Positions 35,892 through 46,477 are shown, numbered from the stretch's first letter. The stretch is DNA of 64,000 nt from Planococcus citreus (GCF_003664125.1 NZ_RCCP01000002.1:62001-126000); one strand, 5' to 3'. The notes: generated by a model from the letters alone, not told the origin. Numbers and translations are program-made.

Positions 35892-36188
35892 TTACATTGG
35901 GACAGCTTCACCGCTATAGACTTTCAGTTCCATCGGCGCGCTCATGAATCCGGCTGCTTTTTGGGAAAATGCCGTGAAATGCTCGCTCGCGTTATGGGCT
36001 TCGATTGCTTGCGCATCTTTCCATACTTCGACCATCGTGTAATGGCCTTCTCGCTCAACCGATTTCATCAAATCGTATTGAACATTGCCTGATTCTTGGC
36101 GTGACGCTTCGATCAAGATTTTGCTTTCATTTAAAAACGCTTGTTCTTGGTCAGGTTTTACTTGCAAATGTGCGTGGATAATCATCAT
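35892..36188 (-). CDS. Antibiotic biosynthesis monooxygenase-fold (YgiN-like) protein
   Basis: 98-aa ABM-domain protein of the ferredoxin-like dimeric fold. Typical features: IHAHLQVKPDQEQAFLNESK, YDLMKSVEREGHYTMVEVWKDAQAIEAHNASEHF. Relatives are quinol monooxygenases or other cofactor-free oxygenases. It lies next to a MarR regulator and a nitroreductase, suggesting a quinone/electrophile detoxification group like the MhqR regulon of Bacillus; that link is inferred. Confidence 0.85.
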   Translation of the reverse strand: MMIIHAHLQVKPDQEQAFLNESKILIEASRQESGNVQYDLMKSVEREGHYTMVEVWKDAQAIEAHNASEHFTAFSQKAAGFMSAPMELKVYSGEAVPM

Positions 36189-36217
36189 TTCATTTCGCCA
36201 TCCTTTAATGTGTATTG

Positions 36218-36646
36218 TTAATAATCAACGATATTGTCTTGCATGCGCCGGAGCATATCGCTAAGCGCATCCACTTCCTCAGATGTGAAATCATGGAGCA
36301 TTTGCTTGACGAAGCCCATATTCTCTTTCCGGTATTCGATGATGCGCTCGCGGCCTTCATCGGTCAGGCTGACAAAAATCACGCGGTTATCCTCTGGATT
36401 TCTGCGCTTTGTGACCATGCCGCTCGCTTCAAGCTGCTTTAAATGGCGCGTGACCGCGGCGCTATCGATATTGACCAATTTTTGAAGCGTCGACTGGTTG
36501 ATTTCGTCAACTTTATAAAGCTGGGACAATAATTCATAGCGCGACGCACTGATGCCTGTGCAACGCTCGAACTTCGGGCTGATCTGATTGGTCAGGCCCT
36601 TAAACTGGTGCAGCACTTGTTCCTGCTTTGAAAATGAACACGGCAT
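36218..36646 (-). CDS. MarR-family transcriptional regulator
   Basis: 142 aa with a winged helix (YELLSQLYKVDEINQSTLQKLVNIDSAAVTRHLKQLEASGMVTKRRNPEDNRVIFVSLTDEG). ATG follows TTAAGGAGG. Lies between the monooxygenase and nitroreductase genes, all on one strand, and likely represses both. TCAATTGAT occurs in its own upstream region and a related repeat upstream of the nitroreductase. Confidence 0.9.
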   Translation of the reverse strand: MPCSFSKQEQVLHQFKGLTNQISPKFERCTGISASRYELLSQLYKVDEINQSTLQKLVNIDSAAVTRHLKQLEASGMVTKRRNPEDNRVIFVSLTDEGRERIIEYRKENMGFVKQMLHDFTSEEVDALSDMLRRMQDNIVDY

Positions 36647-36751
36647 TGAAAGACCTCCTTAATAATCGATGAAGTCAATTGATAGCTGTGCCCACTATTC
36701 ATTGACCAGTCAAATATAATACATAAATCCCGAATACTCAAGGTCAGCTAG

Positions 36752-37396
36752 CTAGCTCCAGGTCGTGGTCGTCTCGACCGGCAAGCGGTACGACTGGAAG
36801 CCTTCGTTGGCGGCTTTGCCAATCGTGAGAAGCATGACTGGCACATAACGCTCTTTGTCCATGCCGAACGTCTCAGCGATCTTCTGCTTGTCGTAGCCAC
36901 CGATCGGGTTGGTGTCGTAGCCGAATGCACGGGCAACGAGCATCAATTGCATGGACACAAGTCCTGAGTCCAATAGCACGATGTCTTTCATCTGCTCATT
37001 GGACATGCCTTCATACAAAGGTTTGAAGTAGCCGACTTGGAATTCTTTCACTTCTTCCGGCATATAACCGAGTTCTACAGCTTTTCCGTAAATCTCTTCT
37101 GCATACTCAATGTTGTTGAGGTCGCCGAACACGGCGATGACAGCTGATGCACTCATTACTTTTTCCAAGTTGAAAGATGCCAGCGGCGCAAGCTTTTCTT
37201 TTCCTTCTGCGCTGTCGATAACGACAAAACGCCAAGGCTGCATATTGATGGAAGAAGGCGCCGTGGACGCCTGTTCCAGGATTTCGGTCATTTCCTCGCG
37301 GCTGATTTTCACATCCGGATCGTATTGTTTAATGGAACGGCGTCCATTGACGATTTCATTGAAATCATTGGTTTTTTTGTTTTGCAGTGTGTTCAT
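36752..37396 (-). CDS. Nitroreductase-family FMN oxidoreductase
   Basis: 214 aa. FMN-binding start NGRRSIKQYDPDVKISREEM and TAPSSINMQPWRFVVIDS, and the C-terminal IGKAANEGFQSYRLPVETTT. Such enzymes reduce quinones and nitro compounds using NAD(P)H. AAAGGAGC precedes the ATG. Upstream direct repeats and the adjacent MarR gene suggest induction by electrophiles. Confidence 0.9.
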   Translation of the reverse strand: MNTLQNKKTNDFNEIVNGRRSIKQYDPDVKISREEMTEILEQASTAPSSINMQPWRFVVIDSAEGKEKLAPLASFNLEKVMSASAVIAVFGDLNNIEYAEEIYGKAVELGYMPEEVKEFQVGYFKPLYEGMSNEQMKDIVLLDSGLVSMQLMLVARAFGYDTNPIGGYDKQKIAETFGMDKERYVPVMLLTIGKAANEGFQSYRLPVETTTTWS

Positions 37397-37437
37397 GATA
37401 AATTGCTCCTTTTTCTATCCTAATTGTTTTGAGGAAT

Positions 37438-37461
37438 ATTAATTGACCCATCATTAATTGA
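37438..37461 (-). promoter_or_regulatory. Candidate MarR operator repeats
   Basis: ATTAATTGA occurs twice (37438-37446 and 37453-37461), 15 bp apart, in the nitroreductase promoter region. The rest of the 300-bp gap to 37697 shows no other clear signal. Confidence 0.45.
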
Positions 37462-37696
37462 TGCCTCACACAATATAAACCCGTTAAAGAAAAAATGCAA
37501 CCAGAAAGTTTTACAAAGCGAATCGTCAAGGCCAAGTCGATTAGTTTTTTTGCTAAAATTATGTAAAAGCGGCTTCATTATTTCTAAACGAAGCAGTACA
37601 ATATAGAAAATCATTTTACGTTATCTATAACATTCTTTAATTTAACAAAATCTCGCCATTTCATCAGATCATTTCATCTGACAGGAGGCTTGGGTC

Positions 37697-38407
37697 ATGC
37701 TGTTGATACCATTCTTGATCGGCATAGTATTTATCTTGATCCATTTCTTTGCGAGCGTCCTGGTGCCTCGAGATAAACTGAAGCAAATAAAATGGTTCTC
37801 GTTTTCGGGCGGGCTTGCTGTTTCGTATATTTTCATCTACCTGCTCCCTACACTTCATAAGCAGCAAGCGGCGATCGAAGAACCTTACCGACAGTTGACG
37901 ATGGAGTCGGAAATCTATTTTGTCGGCCTTCTCGGCGTCGTCTTGTTTGTCGGCATTCAAATCGTCATCCAGCAAAATTACATTTCCCAAACTTCTACTT
38001 TCTGGTCAGTCATCGTGTTCTATGCTTTCTACAACGCGCTGGTTTCCTACGCTGTGCTGTCATTTGAAGTATCTGCGGTTCAAGCTTTGTTCTACTGCGT
38101 CGCGATCGGTCCGCATTTCATGGCGGTCGCCCATGATACGTGGCGGAAGTTTCCTGTGGAGTACAATAAATACGGTCGTTATATACTGGCTGTCGGCATT
38201 GTCGCCGGCTGGATTGTCGCTTTGACGACTGAACTGACGCCGCTGTTCAAATCGATCGTCTTCTCGCTCGTTTCCGGCGCCATGATCTTCACCGTATTCA
38301 AGCACGAATTGCCGAGCGAAAAGGACACGCATTTCCCGACTTTCCTTATTTCCGTCATCCTATACTCTGCGATTACGATTACACTGAAATTTGTGTTCGA
38401 ATGGTAG
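37697..38407 (+). CDS. Polytopic membrane protein, ZIP-like
   Basis: 236 aa, about seven transmembrane helices. The segment FSGGLAVSYIFIYLLPTL in helix 2 and SGAMIFTVFKHELPSE near the C-terminus resemble the general plan of ZIP metal transporters, but the diagnostic His-Asn...Glu-Gly metal pairs are not clear. ATG follows CAGGAGG. Alone between the nitroreductase and the start of the accessory region; closed by a terminator. Function unknown. Confidence 0.7.
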   Translation: MLLIPFLIGIVFILIHFFASVLVPRDKLKQIKWFSFSGGLAVSYIFIYLLPTLHKQQAAIEEPYRQLTMESEIYFVGLLGVVLFVGIQIVIQQNYISQTSTFWSVIVFYAFYNALVSYAVLSFEVSAVQALFYCVAIGPHFMAVAHDTWRKFPVEYNKYGRYILAVGIVAGWIVALTTELTPLFKSIVFSLVSGAMIFTVFKHELPSEKDTHFPTFLISVILYSAITITLKFVFEW

Positions 38408-38417
38408 ATATCAAAAT

Positions 38418-38452
38418 AAGCCCGGCACAGTTATGAACTGAGCCGGGCTTGT
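38418..38452 (+). terminator. Intrinsic terminator
   Basis: AAGCCCGGC pairs with GCCGGGCTT, followed by GTTTAGTTT. It marks the end of the chromosomal-looking part of the window. Confidence 0.8.
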
Positions 38453-38492
38453 TTAGTTTCGCTTCTCTTTTTCATAAACCGGTTCCATCATT

Positions 38493-38777
38493 TCAAAACA
38501 GATTGATTGCTCTATAAGGAATGATGTCTGTAAAAAACAAAATAAACGAGAACACCGTAATACCTATTCCTAACCAAAAATACTTTTTCCAACATTGTAT
38601 GACGACGCCGAGCAAGAACACTGCAGCGGGGATTAGCCAGAGTGGAAAGATAACTTCAGGTGATTCCGGTCCATATTCGGAGATGAAGCCAGCTGCAAAC
38701 CAATAAGATATGGGAAGTATAAAAAGTCCAGCTATAGGAAGGTATACAATACGCAGAAGTATGATGGTTAATTTCAT
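38493..38777 (-). CDS. Small membrane protein, unknown
   Basis: 94 aa with three predicted transmembrane helices (LLRIVYLPIAGLFILPISYW; IFPLWLIPAAVFLLGVVIQC; WLGIGITVFSFILFFTDIIP). GAGGAGG precedes the ATG, so it is probably expressed. Base composition is more AT-rich than the genes to its left, in keeping with the accessory region that begins here. No family recognised. Confidence 0.6.
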   Translation of the reverse strand: MKLTIILLRIVYLPIAGLFILPISYWFAAGFISEYGPESPEVIFPLWLIPAAVFLLGVVIQCWKKYFWLGIGITVFSFILFFTDIIPYRAINLF

Positions 38778-39076
38778 AAAGAAACCTCCTCTTCATAAAA
38801 CTGAATACGAAGCATAAATAACCTTATTAATGAAATGTTTTCGTATTTAAGCAATCGATAACCCCTTGGTAATTTGGGTAATTATACCATAAAAGACAAT
38901 GAGAGTTGCTGATGGTTTCAAGCCCCTTCTCCTACAGCCATTACACTTTCAATCTATTCAAACAGCAAATAAACAGGCATTCATGAGAATACATGAATGC
39001 CTGCTTATTTAATATTTTCATACCGCTCAAATTAATGACGCTGATATGAGAGTGGATGCTTTTAGAGAATAATAAA
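38778..39076. other. Intergenic with one strong hairpin
   Basis: AT-rich. AAATAAACAGGCATTCAT pairs with ATGAATGCCTGCTTATTT (38969-39012), a bidirectional terminator for the sugar dehydrogenase gene. No dif-like site was found here, so the left boundary of the accessory mosaic is unclear. Confidence 0.6.
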
Positions 39077-40399
39077 TTATTCTGCTGCAGTAATCTGGTA
39101 AATCAGACCGCCATCAGTGCTCGCAATAAGCGCGCCATCTTCAGTTACAAGAATGTCACGGAAACGTTGAGCTTCATCAGTCAATAGTCGTTCTTCTCCA
39201 ACGATGATGTCATCTTCAATAACGACACGTACAATATAGTTCGGGGCTAAACCACCGATAAACAAATTGTTCTCCCATTCAGGGATTGCGTCATTATCAT
39301 AGAATGACATACCACTTGGTGCACTTGTTGGATCCCAATAATATCTTGGTTCCACAAAGCCTTGCGCTTCGTGCTCTGAAATACCATCATTGATTAATTC
39401 ACCAGTGTACTCGATACCATAAGAAACAATTGGCCATCCATAGTTGTTCGCTGGTTCAATGATATTCAGTTCATCCCCAGCTTGTGGACCGAATTCAACA
39501 ATCCATAAGTCTCCTGTTTCAGGGTTGTAGTCTATGCCTTGAATATTACGGTGACCATAGCTGTAAATACCATCCAGTGCGTCTTCATCTTCGACAAATG
39601 GATTTGAATCTACTGGCTCTCCATCTTGTGTAATGTGAATGACTTTACCTAAGTAAGCGTCCAAGTCTTGTGCACGTTCACGAATTGGATCGTCTGAACG
39701 CTCACCAGTTGTTAGGAATAGGTTGCCCTCCTCATCGAAGATAATACGACCGCCATAGTGTAAGTCGCCATCATATGCCGGTGTTGCTTGGAAGATGACT
39801 TCAAAATCTTCAAGTGAGGATTCATCTTCTGATAACACACCTTTACCGACAGCAGTGACGGTACCGTCTTCAAGATCTTGAGAAAACGTCATGAATACTG
39901 CTCTTGATTCGTCAAAATCAGGTGCAACGGCTACATCAAGCAAACCGCCTTGACCTGAGTTATTCACTTCTGGTGTACCTTCGATTGGATCTGAAACAGA
40001 ACCATCTTCAAGGTTTACAATAAGAAGTTCTGCTGCATCTCTTTGCGTCACAAGTAAGCGGTTTGGTTCAAACTCTACCATACCCCAAGTCACGCCAAGA
40101 CCATCAACAACAACTTCCTCATCTAGTTCCGTTTCAGTCTCTACTGCAGGTGCTCTAGTTTGTTCTGGAAATGCTGGTTCAAACTCAGTGACTTTGGGTT
40201 CAGTTTCTGCACTTTCATTTGCGCCCTCGTCTGCACTTTCCTCTGTTGTAGCACCCTCATCTGTACTTTCTTCTGTTGTAGCATCAGAGTCATTCGTTGA
40301 CTCTTCGTCTGAAGCATCTTCATTGCCACATGCTCCCAAAGCCAACACAGAACTTAGAACTGTGAGGGACATTAATCTTGACCACGAATTTTTCGTCAT
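39077..40399 (-). CDS. PQQ-type sugar dehydrogenase lipoprotein
   Basis: 440 aa. Lipobox LALGAC near residue 24, then about 65 residues made of acidic repeats (DDEG, TEES, DEGA) as a surface spacer, then a six-bladed beta-propeller of the glucose/sorbosone dehydrogenase family (VVDGLGVTWGMVEF, HYGGRIIFDEEGNLFLTTGER, GHRNIQGIDYNPETGDLWIVEFGPQAGDELN, NYGWP). Family members use PQQ and oxidise sugars outside the membrane. No PQQ-synthesis genes are nearby, so the cofactor would be scavenged or the role differs. Confidence 0.85.
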   Translation of the reverse strand: MTKNSWSRLMSLTVLSSVLALGACGNEDASDEESTNDSDATTEESTDEGATTEESADEGANESAETEPKVTEFEPAFPEQTRAPAVETETELDEEVVVDGLGVTWGMVEFEPNRLLVTQRDAAELLIVNLEDGSVSDPIEGTPEVNNSGQGGLLDVAVAPDFDESRAVFMTFSQDLEDGTVTAVGKGVLSEDESSLEDFEVIFQATPAYDGDLHYGGRIIFDEEGNLFLTTGERSDDPIRERAQDLDAYLGKVIHITQDGEPVDSNPFVEDEDALDGIYSYGHRNIQGIDYNPETGDLWIVEFGPQAGDELNIIEPANNYGWPIVSYGIEYTGELINDGISEHEAQGFVEPRYYWDPTSAPSGMSFYDNDAIPEWENNLFIGGLAPNYIVRVVIEDDIIVGEERLLTDEAQRFRDILVTEDGALIASTDGGLIYQITAAE

Positions 40400-40863
40400 T
40401 AGTGTTCCTCCCCTTTTTTTCTATTTGACACACTAAATATTACTTTCCCCAAAACCCCAGTATTAAAACTTGGTTAAAAATTCCATCTTCTAAGTAATAT
40501 ATGAAACACCTTTGAAAATAACGTCATCATAATTATTTGGAAATGAAAAATAATATGATTTTTTTCATGATTAAAGGAAAAAAAGAAATCTATGATAAAG
40601 AAATCACTTCTACGACCGGTGTAACATGTATTTGTTGTGTCAAAGATTACGATAATGATTTCAAGATCAGGGCTTATTCAGGACAAAATGGCAGTTAATA
40701 CAAAGGTGGGTATTTCTATTACGTGTTTATGCGGATGCGTTTAAAATGAATCAAGATGTGTTTGCCACCATGCAGAACTTATTACAGTATCAGAACTATG
40801 GAATACACGAATGCGTTTCCATATTAAGCATGGCCGTAAATGTACTTTTTAGGAGATAATAGC
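40400..40863. other. Gene-poor region with possible gene debris
   Basis: Two adjoining plus-strand open stretches in different frames (40543-40698, 51 codons from ATG; about 40656-40860, no good start) read like residual protein sequence (for example WVFLLRVYADAFKMNQDVFAT). No ribosome-binding site and no family recognised. Possibly a decayed gene. Confidence 0.3.
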
Positions 40864-40904
40864 AAAAGGAGAGAAGATTCGGCTTACCGCCTTCTTCTCT
40901 CCTT
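40864..40904. terminator. Hairpin beside dif-like site 1
   Basis: AAAGGAGAGAAG pairs with CTTCTCTCCTTT. It lies 12 bp left of the dif-like site; on the minus strand it would terminate the aldo/keto reductase transcript after passing the site. Confidence 0.75.
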
Positions 40905-40915
40905 TCTATTTTGTA

Positions 40916-40944
40916 GCTTCCGATAATCTCGCAATATGTTAACT
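40916..40944 (+). repeat. dif-like site 1
   Basis: GCTTCCGATAA, seven bases, ATATGTTAACT. The arms match the XerC/XerD arms of Bacillus dif (ACTTCC... and ...TATGTAAACT). One base longer than the 28-bp norm. Placed between an aldo/keto reductase stop and its terminator. Confidence 0.6.
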
Positions 40945-40971
40945 GAAGACTACTCGTCGACCTTATTTAGA

Positions 40972-41856
<885 letters not shown>

Positions 41857-43023
41857 TCAGCTTTCGATTATCGATTTCTTATGAATGAACAAATGTAGGC
41901 TAATAAAGAGCAAGAGAGCACACGCAGCAGAGATTGCACTTATCCAAGTAATCGATGTCACAGAAATGCCTCCTACTGCCATCCCACCAATGCCAGCTCC
42001 TGCCGCAAAGCCTAGCTGTACGAAGGAACTGTTTAAACTAAGGACAATGCTGGACGCTCCTGGCACCAGAGAAACCAAATTGAAATTTTGCGTCGGACCA
42101 AATGTCCAGCAAGCTATTACCCAAATCATCAATAGCGGGATACTGATGAGGATCGAATTAAAATCAGCGGATAATAAAAGTAAAGCAATCATTTGGACGC
42201 TCATAGCTCCTAATAATGTACGGAAGGTGCCAATGCGATCAGCCAATAGTCCGCCGAACTTAGAGCCCACCACACTCCCAATGCCCAACGCAAATAGGAT
42301 GGCACTTATCCCGTGTTCTGTCTGTGGCAGGATAGCTGCCAGATAAGGCGTTATATACGTATCTATTACTGAAAATCCAAGAAAGACAAAGAACGTGACG
42401 CACAGCATAAGTGCCAGCTGTGGGCTTTTCAAAAGAGCCAATCTTTGGCTTAAAGGAACAGAGTCTTCGCTTTCCATATCCGGAATCATTTTAGCAACAG
42501 CAAACAAAGCGCCTATGCTTAAGATGCCAATAATCCAAAAGATGGTCTTCCAATCATAAGTGGATGCAATCACACGCCCTATTGGCACACCCATGACAAG
42601 GGAGGAACTAAAACCCAATGCAACGTTCGCCATGGCACTCCCTTGCTTTCCAGGAGACGCAAGTTTGGCTGAGGCAGCATAAGCCGTCACCACGAAAACC
42701 CCCGTGCCGATTCCAAGCAACACACGCGCCGCCATCAGTGGAAGAAATTCTGTAGTCACTAGCGTCGAAACGATTCCGCTAAATATAATGGCGAGAGCCA
42801 AAAGCAGTTGTTTGCGCAGGCTCCATTTTGACACGGCCACAATCACAATCGGCGCTCCGATTGCGTTGCCCAGTGCGAATGCAGTAATCAATTGCCCGGC
42901 TGTAGACACGGGAACATCAATTGAGGCAGCGATTTTATCCAGCATTCCCACAATTCCGAACTGGGATGTCCCGACAAAAAAACTGATTAAGCTTAATATA
43001 TAAATTTTCCATGTATTATTCAT
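41857..43023 (-). CDS. MFS efflux transporter (AraJ/PbuE-like)
   Basis: 388 aa, 12 predicted helices, drug:proton antiporter-type major facilitator. The loop motif AARVLLGIGTGVFVVTAYA lies near residue 95, and KFGGLLADRIGTFRT represents the second-half loop. N-terminal SLISFFVGTSQFGIVGMLDKIA resembles AraJ/PbuE-type exporters of sugars, purines or drugs. Located 33 bp upstream of the aldo/keto reductase, likely co-transcribed. Substrate unknown. Confidence 0.88.
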   Translation of the reverse strand: MNNTWKIYILSLISFFVGTSQFGIVGMLDKIAASIDVPVSTAGQLITAFALGNAIGAPIVIVAVSKWSLRKQLLLALAIIFSGIVSTLVTTEFLPLMAARVLLGIGTGVFVVTAYAASAKLASPGKQGSAMANVALGFSSSLVMGVPIGRVIASTYDWKTIFWIIGILSIGALFAVAKMIPDMESEDSVPLSQRLALLKSPQLALMLCVTFFVFLGFSVIDTYITPYLAAILPQTEHGISAILFALGIGSVVGSKFGGLLADRIGTFRTLLGAMSVQMIALLLLSADFNSILISIPLLMIWVIACWTFGPTQNFNLVSLVPGASSIVLSLNSSFVQLGFAAGAGIGGMAVGGISVTSITWISAISAACALLLFISLHLFIHKKSIIES

Positions 43024-43103
43024 GATGCCGTTTCATCCCCTATATAAACTGCCTTGTTGATTTGTTTCCCATCTTTCTATTTGCAGTTTTGTCAGTTGCA
43101 GTA

Positions 43104-43562
43104 TTAATCAGCTGGTGTTTCCTCAGTCTCTGCTTGCTCTTTAATTTGCCTAATCGCATCATTGAATCCATTGGGTGTCCCGCTGGAACCCGCCAGACGC
43201 CCTACGTTCACCTCATCAATATTTTTCCCCACGACCACTGCTGGAACTGCTTCTGCGAATCGCTCTTGTAAGTCGAGTGACGTCGGGTTTGTCGCATGAG
43301 GAGCAACTTCGACTTCCGTAATCTTATCATCTTCTAAATTCACAGTAACGGTGATGTGCGACGGCTGATTTCCATATTCACCCGTTGCCTCATAAACGCC
43401 GTCTCTATAATCTGTATCTTGACTGGTTGTGGGTTCTGATTCATTGGTGTCGGGCGCCGGTTGTATATCATCCGAACTTGATGGTGAGCAGGATGACAGA
43501 ATCAAAGAAGTATATGATCCCGCAAGGAGAGTAAGAACAATGTTTTTATTTAATAAAGGCAT
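43104..43562 (-). CDS. FMN-binding domain lipoprotein
   Basis: 152 aa. Signal peptide with lipobox ILSSC (near residue 25), a Ser/Thr/Asp linker, then an FMN_bind domain: YRDGVYEATGEYGNQPSHITVTVNLEDDKITEVEV and VGRLAGSSGTPNGFNDAI, where the Ser/Thr of the covalent-FMN motif sits. The ApbE flavin transferase gene is directly upstream, so the protein is probably flavinylated outside the membrane and passes electrons. Confidence 0.85.
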   Translation of the reverse strand: MPLLNKNIVLTLLAGSYTSLILSSCSPSSSDDIQPAPDTNESEPTTSQDTDYRDGVYEATGEYGNQPSHITVTVNLEDDKITEVEVAPHATNPTSLDLQERFAEAVPAVVVGKNIDEVNVGRLAGSSGTPNGFNDAIRQIKEQAETEETPAD

Positions 43563-43634
43563 AGGATCGTCCCTTTCCTGTGAAGGTGCTTTATCACATT
43601 AATTGAACCGCATTAATTTTGAATTTTTTTCTCA

Positions 43635-44561
43635 CTAAAAGAAAATTTCACCATCAAAGTTTTGCGAGTACTCTGCCCTGCCGTCAGCAAACATACGGAC
43701 AAATGAGAAGTGGAACTTCTCTGCCAACTGTTTTCCGCTGGTAAAAAAAAGCGCTGTTGCAAGTCCATCGGCTGTCATGGCATCGGGTGCGATTGCCCAC
43801 GTCGCCACAACGTTCTGAACCGGAATACCGGTCTGGGCATTTAGCACATGATGCAATCCTTCTCCCCAGGTTCTTCTGTTATTTGCAGAAGCACATAAGG
43901 CGCTATTTTTTAAATTAGCTACACCCATAACCAGCTGTGGCTCAAATGGATGTTCAAGCCCGATCGGATAAGCGGATTCACCAGAATGAACAAGATCCCC
44001 ACTGCCATCCACGACAAAATCCGTGAATCCAGCCTCTCTCAAAATACCGGATACGATGTCTACAAGGTATCCCTTGCCAGTTGCTCCAACATCAATCACC
44101 AGTGGCCGTTTCGTGATGAGTAATGTCCCCTCTCGCACGATATCCTTCGACCAGCTAACTCGTTTTCCAGGTTCAGCTTTAAGTTGTTCGGGATTTACTT
44201 TCTGTTTAAATGAATATGTCTTATCATACCCAAGAAGTTCCAAGTCACGGCCCACAAGTGGATCAACAGCCCCTTCTGTCAGCGTATAAAGCTGATCATA
44301 AAGGGTGAAGAGGGCAATGGAATCGGTTGGAAATTCAAAACGGCCGCCTTGAGGTGCATCAGCAATCTGAGAGACTAGGGAATCTGATCGAAAACGAGAG
44401 TACGTACAGTCGAATAGTTCGATACGTTTATGGATACTTTCCTGCGATCGACTTGCCAGCGGTTCGTTTGTTTCAATCTCCCATTTGGTTCCTATCGCAT
44501 CAAATTTGTAAATGAAATTACCGCCGCTGCCTTCTGATGCGTCTTTTCGAAATTCTTCCAA
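43635..44561 (-). CDS. apbE: FAD:protein FMN transferase
   Basis: 308-aa ApbE-family enzyme that attaches FMN to Ser/Thr of extracytoplasmic flavoproteins. Motifs: DVGATGKGYLVDIVSGIL near residue 170, FVVDGSGDLVHSG, and the metal site in DAMTADGLATALF. No signal peptide is evident, unlike many ApbE proteins, although the extra N-terminal residues are hydrophilic. TTG start behind GGAGG. The FMN-binding lipoprotein next door is its obvious substrate. Confidence 0.92.
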   Translation of the reverse strand: MEEFRKDASEGSGGNFIYKFDAIGTKWEIETNEPLASRSQESIHKRIELFDCTYSRFRSDSLVSQIADAPQGGRFEFPTDSIALFTLYDQLYTLTEGAVDPLVGRDLELLGYDKTYSFKQKVNPEQLKAEPGKRVSWSKDIVREGTLLITKRPLVIDVGATGKGYLVDIVSGILREAGFTDFVVDGSGDLVHSGESAYPIGLEHPFEPQLVMGVANLKNSALCASANNRRTWGEGLHHVLNAQTGIPVQNVVATWAIAPDAMTADGLATALFFTSGKQLAEKFHFSFVRMFADGRAEYSQNFDGEIFF

Positions 44562-44683
44562 ACAACTTCCTCCTTTCCGATCATCAGACGTTCATTTTAT
44601 TTGCTTCAATTGACATATATACATCCAAAGACTTGAAAACGCTCGACCAACTTCACATTTTCCTAAAGAACTGTTCGTCTTTC

Positions 44684-45328
44684 TCAATAAAATGAAGGCT
44701 TGTCCCAATCTGTATCCGGTTCGCTCACACCCAGGCTGGTTCGAAGATATCTGTCGCTTTCCTCTTCGATGATATCCATAATTAACCGGGTTACGGCCTG
44801 TCGCGTCACTTGCGCACCGATAAAGGGTTCCCCTTTTTGGCTAATCATGTAGTTCGTATTTCCAGCTTCGTTGTAAAGCCATGTTAATCTCAATAGCGTA
44901 TATTCTAAATTGGAATTTTCCAGTATGCGTGCAGATTCAACCTGCGAATCCATTCTAGGACTTCCACCAATCATGCGTTTATTCCATTCTCCGAAAGTGT
45001 CTGGCACTTCGTCATATATTCCAAGAACCGACGCTGCTATCACTCTTCTCACTCCTGTTTCATGCATAGCATCCATAATTGCCTGGGTTGCTTTTTCATC
45101 GCCCATGTCATTAACGTAAACAAGATCCACCTCTTTCATTGCGTCGATCAATTTATCTCTGTCTTTAAAATCCCCATCAATCACCATTTCCCGAAGGTCA
45201 TGAATAGGTGTTAAACGCTCACGCCCGTTTCTTGCGTAAAGAACGAGTGAATGACTGGTTTGATGGAGTACCTCTCGTGTTAACATGCGGGCAATCTGTC
45301 CAGCTGCACCTAAAACTAAAATTTTCAT
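44684..45328 (-). CDS. NAD(P)-binding (NmrA/YwnB-like) oxidoreductase
   Basis: 214 aa, Rossmann fold with the atypical short-chain pattern LVLGAAGQIARMLTREVL and later VRRVIAASVLGIYDEVP. Resembles NmrA-type and YwnB-like reductases that sense or reduce quinones. Divergent from the AraC regulator gene with 169 bp between, which probably controls it. Confidence 0.83.
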   Translation of the reverse strand: MKILVLGAAGQIARMLTREVLHQTSHSLVLYARNGRERLTPIHDLREMVIDGDFKDRDKLIDAMKEVDLVYVNDMGDEKATQAIMDAMHETGVRRVIAASVLGIYDEVPDTFGEWNKRMIGGSPRMDSQVESARILENSNLEYTLLRLTWLYNEAGNTNYMISQKGEPFIGAQVTRQAVTRLIMDIIEEESDRYLRTSLGVSEPDTDWDKPSFY

Positions 45329-45497
45329 GTTGCTTCCCCCTTATAAACAGTAATGCGTAGGATAATTATGCCCCATATGGTGAATCGAGCGATATCTCAT
45401 TCATGGCAAATGATTGCCTATTCCTATCACATTCATTTACTTGTCAGCTTGAAGCCTATAGAATGAGGCTAATAAGAAAAGAAATGAGGAGGTTGTT

Positions 45498-46385
45498 ATG
45501 TCTGGATTTCAAGATGAGTTTACAAAGCTGATTGAGCGTCACATCGACGGAGACGGCAAACAGGAAACTGAAATTCCTTCTTTATTTTTCACTCGATTCT
45601 CCCAAGTCACCGGCCCCCATTACGGCGTCCAAAGTCCTTCCCTGTGCATCATTGCACAAGGTTCCAAGGAAATCATACTTGCCCACGAGAACTTTATATA
45701 TGGCCCTTCCGAGTATCTTCTAACATCTGTTAACTTACCCATTACCGGTCAAGTTATAGAGGGGACTCCAGACGCTCCCTATTTGGCAATCAAACTTGAG
45801 TTTACATCCAACGAAATACTAGCAGTTTTACATGCTTCCCAATTAAAAGTGAATCGAAAAGAAAAGGCGAAACGAGGCATGTCTGTCACTCCGCTTGATG
45901 GTCCTTTATTGGACGCTGTTATCAGATTAGCCCGTTTATTGGACCAGCCGAACGATATTCTGGCGCTGGCCCCCCTTATCAAGCAGGAAATACTTTACCG
46001 ACTTCTCCAAGGACCACACGGTGCGACATTAAAACAAATGGCACTGGAAGAAAGTTCGACGTATCAAATTAGCGATGCCATCCAATATATAATGAAGAAC
46101 TTCCATCAGCCGTTCCGGATTGAAGATCTGGCGGAAATAGCGAATTTGAGTGTATCTTCCTTCCATAGGCAATTTAAACAAGTGACTGCAATGAGTCCCG
46201 TTCAATTTCAAAAGCAATTAAGATTACAGGAAGCCCGGCGCTTGTTAGTGACGGAAGCAACAGAAGCAACTGATGTTGCTTTTCGAATTGGCTATGAGAG
46301 TCCCTCACAATTCAGCCGTGAATATTCTCGCATGTTCGGCTTTCCACCAAAAGAGGATTTAAAGCGCATTCGAAGTGAGGTGTGA
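45498..46385 (+). CDS. AraC-family transcriptional regulator
   Basis: 295 aa. N-terminal AraC_N cupin-like domain (SLCIIAQGSKEIILAHENFIYGPSEYLLTSVNLPI) and C-terminal double helix-turn-helix (FRIEDLAEIANLSVSSFHRQFKQVTAMSPVQFQKQLRLQEARRLL...SPSQFSREYSRMFG). ATG follows GAGGAGG. Diverges from the NmrA-like gene and the redox genes beyond it, so likely their activator. Confidence 0.92.
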   Translation: MSGFQDEFTKLIERHIDGDGKQETEIPSLFFTRFSQVTGPHYGVQSPSLCIIAQGSKEIILAHENFIYGPSEYLLTSVNLPITGQVIEGTPDAPYLAIKLEFTSNEILAVLHASQLKVNRKEKAKRGMSVTPLDGPLLDAVIRLARLLDQPNDILALAPLIKQEILYRLLQGPHGATLKQMALEESSTYQISDAIQYIMKNFHQPFRIEDLAEIANLSVSSFHRQFKQVTAMSPVQFQKQLRLQEARRLLVTEATEATDVAFRIGYESPSQFSREYSRMFGFPPKEDLKRIRSEV

Positions 46386-46477
46386 CGGGTTTCCGCTAGA
46401 TGCTATCCATTGAGAAGATTTAGAGAATGGGTAAATCATTTCAAAACCATCATATTGACAGGCAAAGACTCAAATCT

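Noticed and set aside
40543-40860. Transposase remnant.
   Set aside because: The two short open stretches show no transposase motif or terminal repeats, so they are listed only as possible gene debris.
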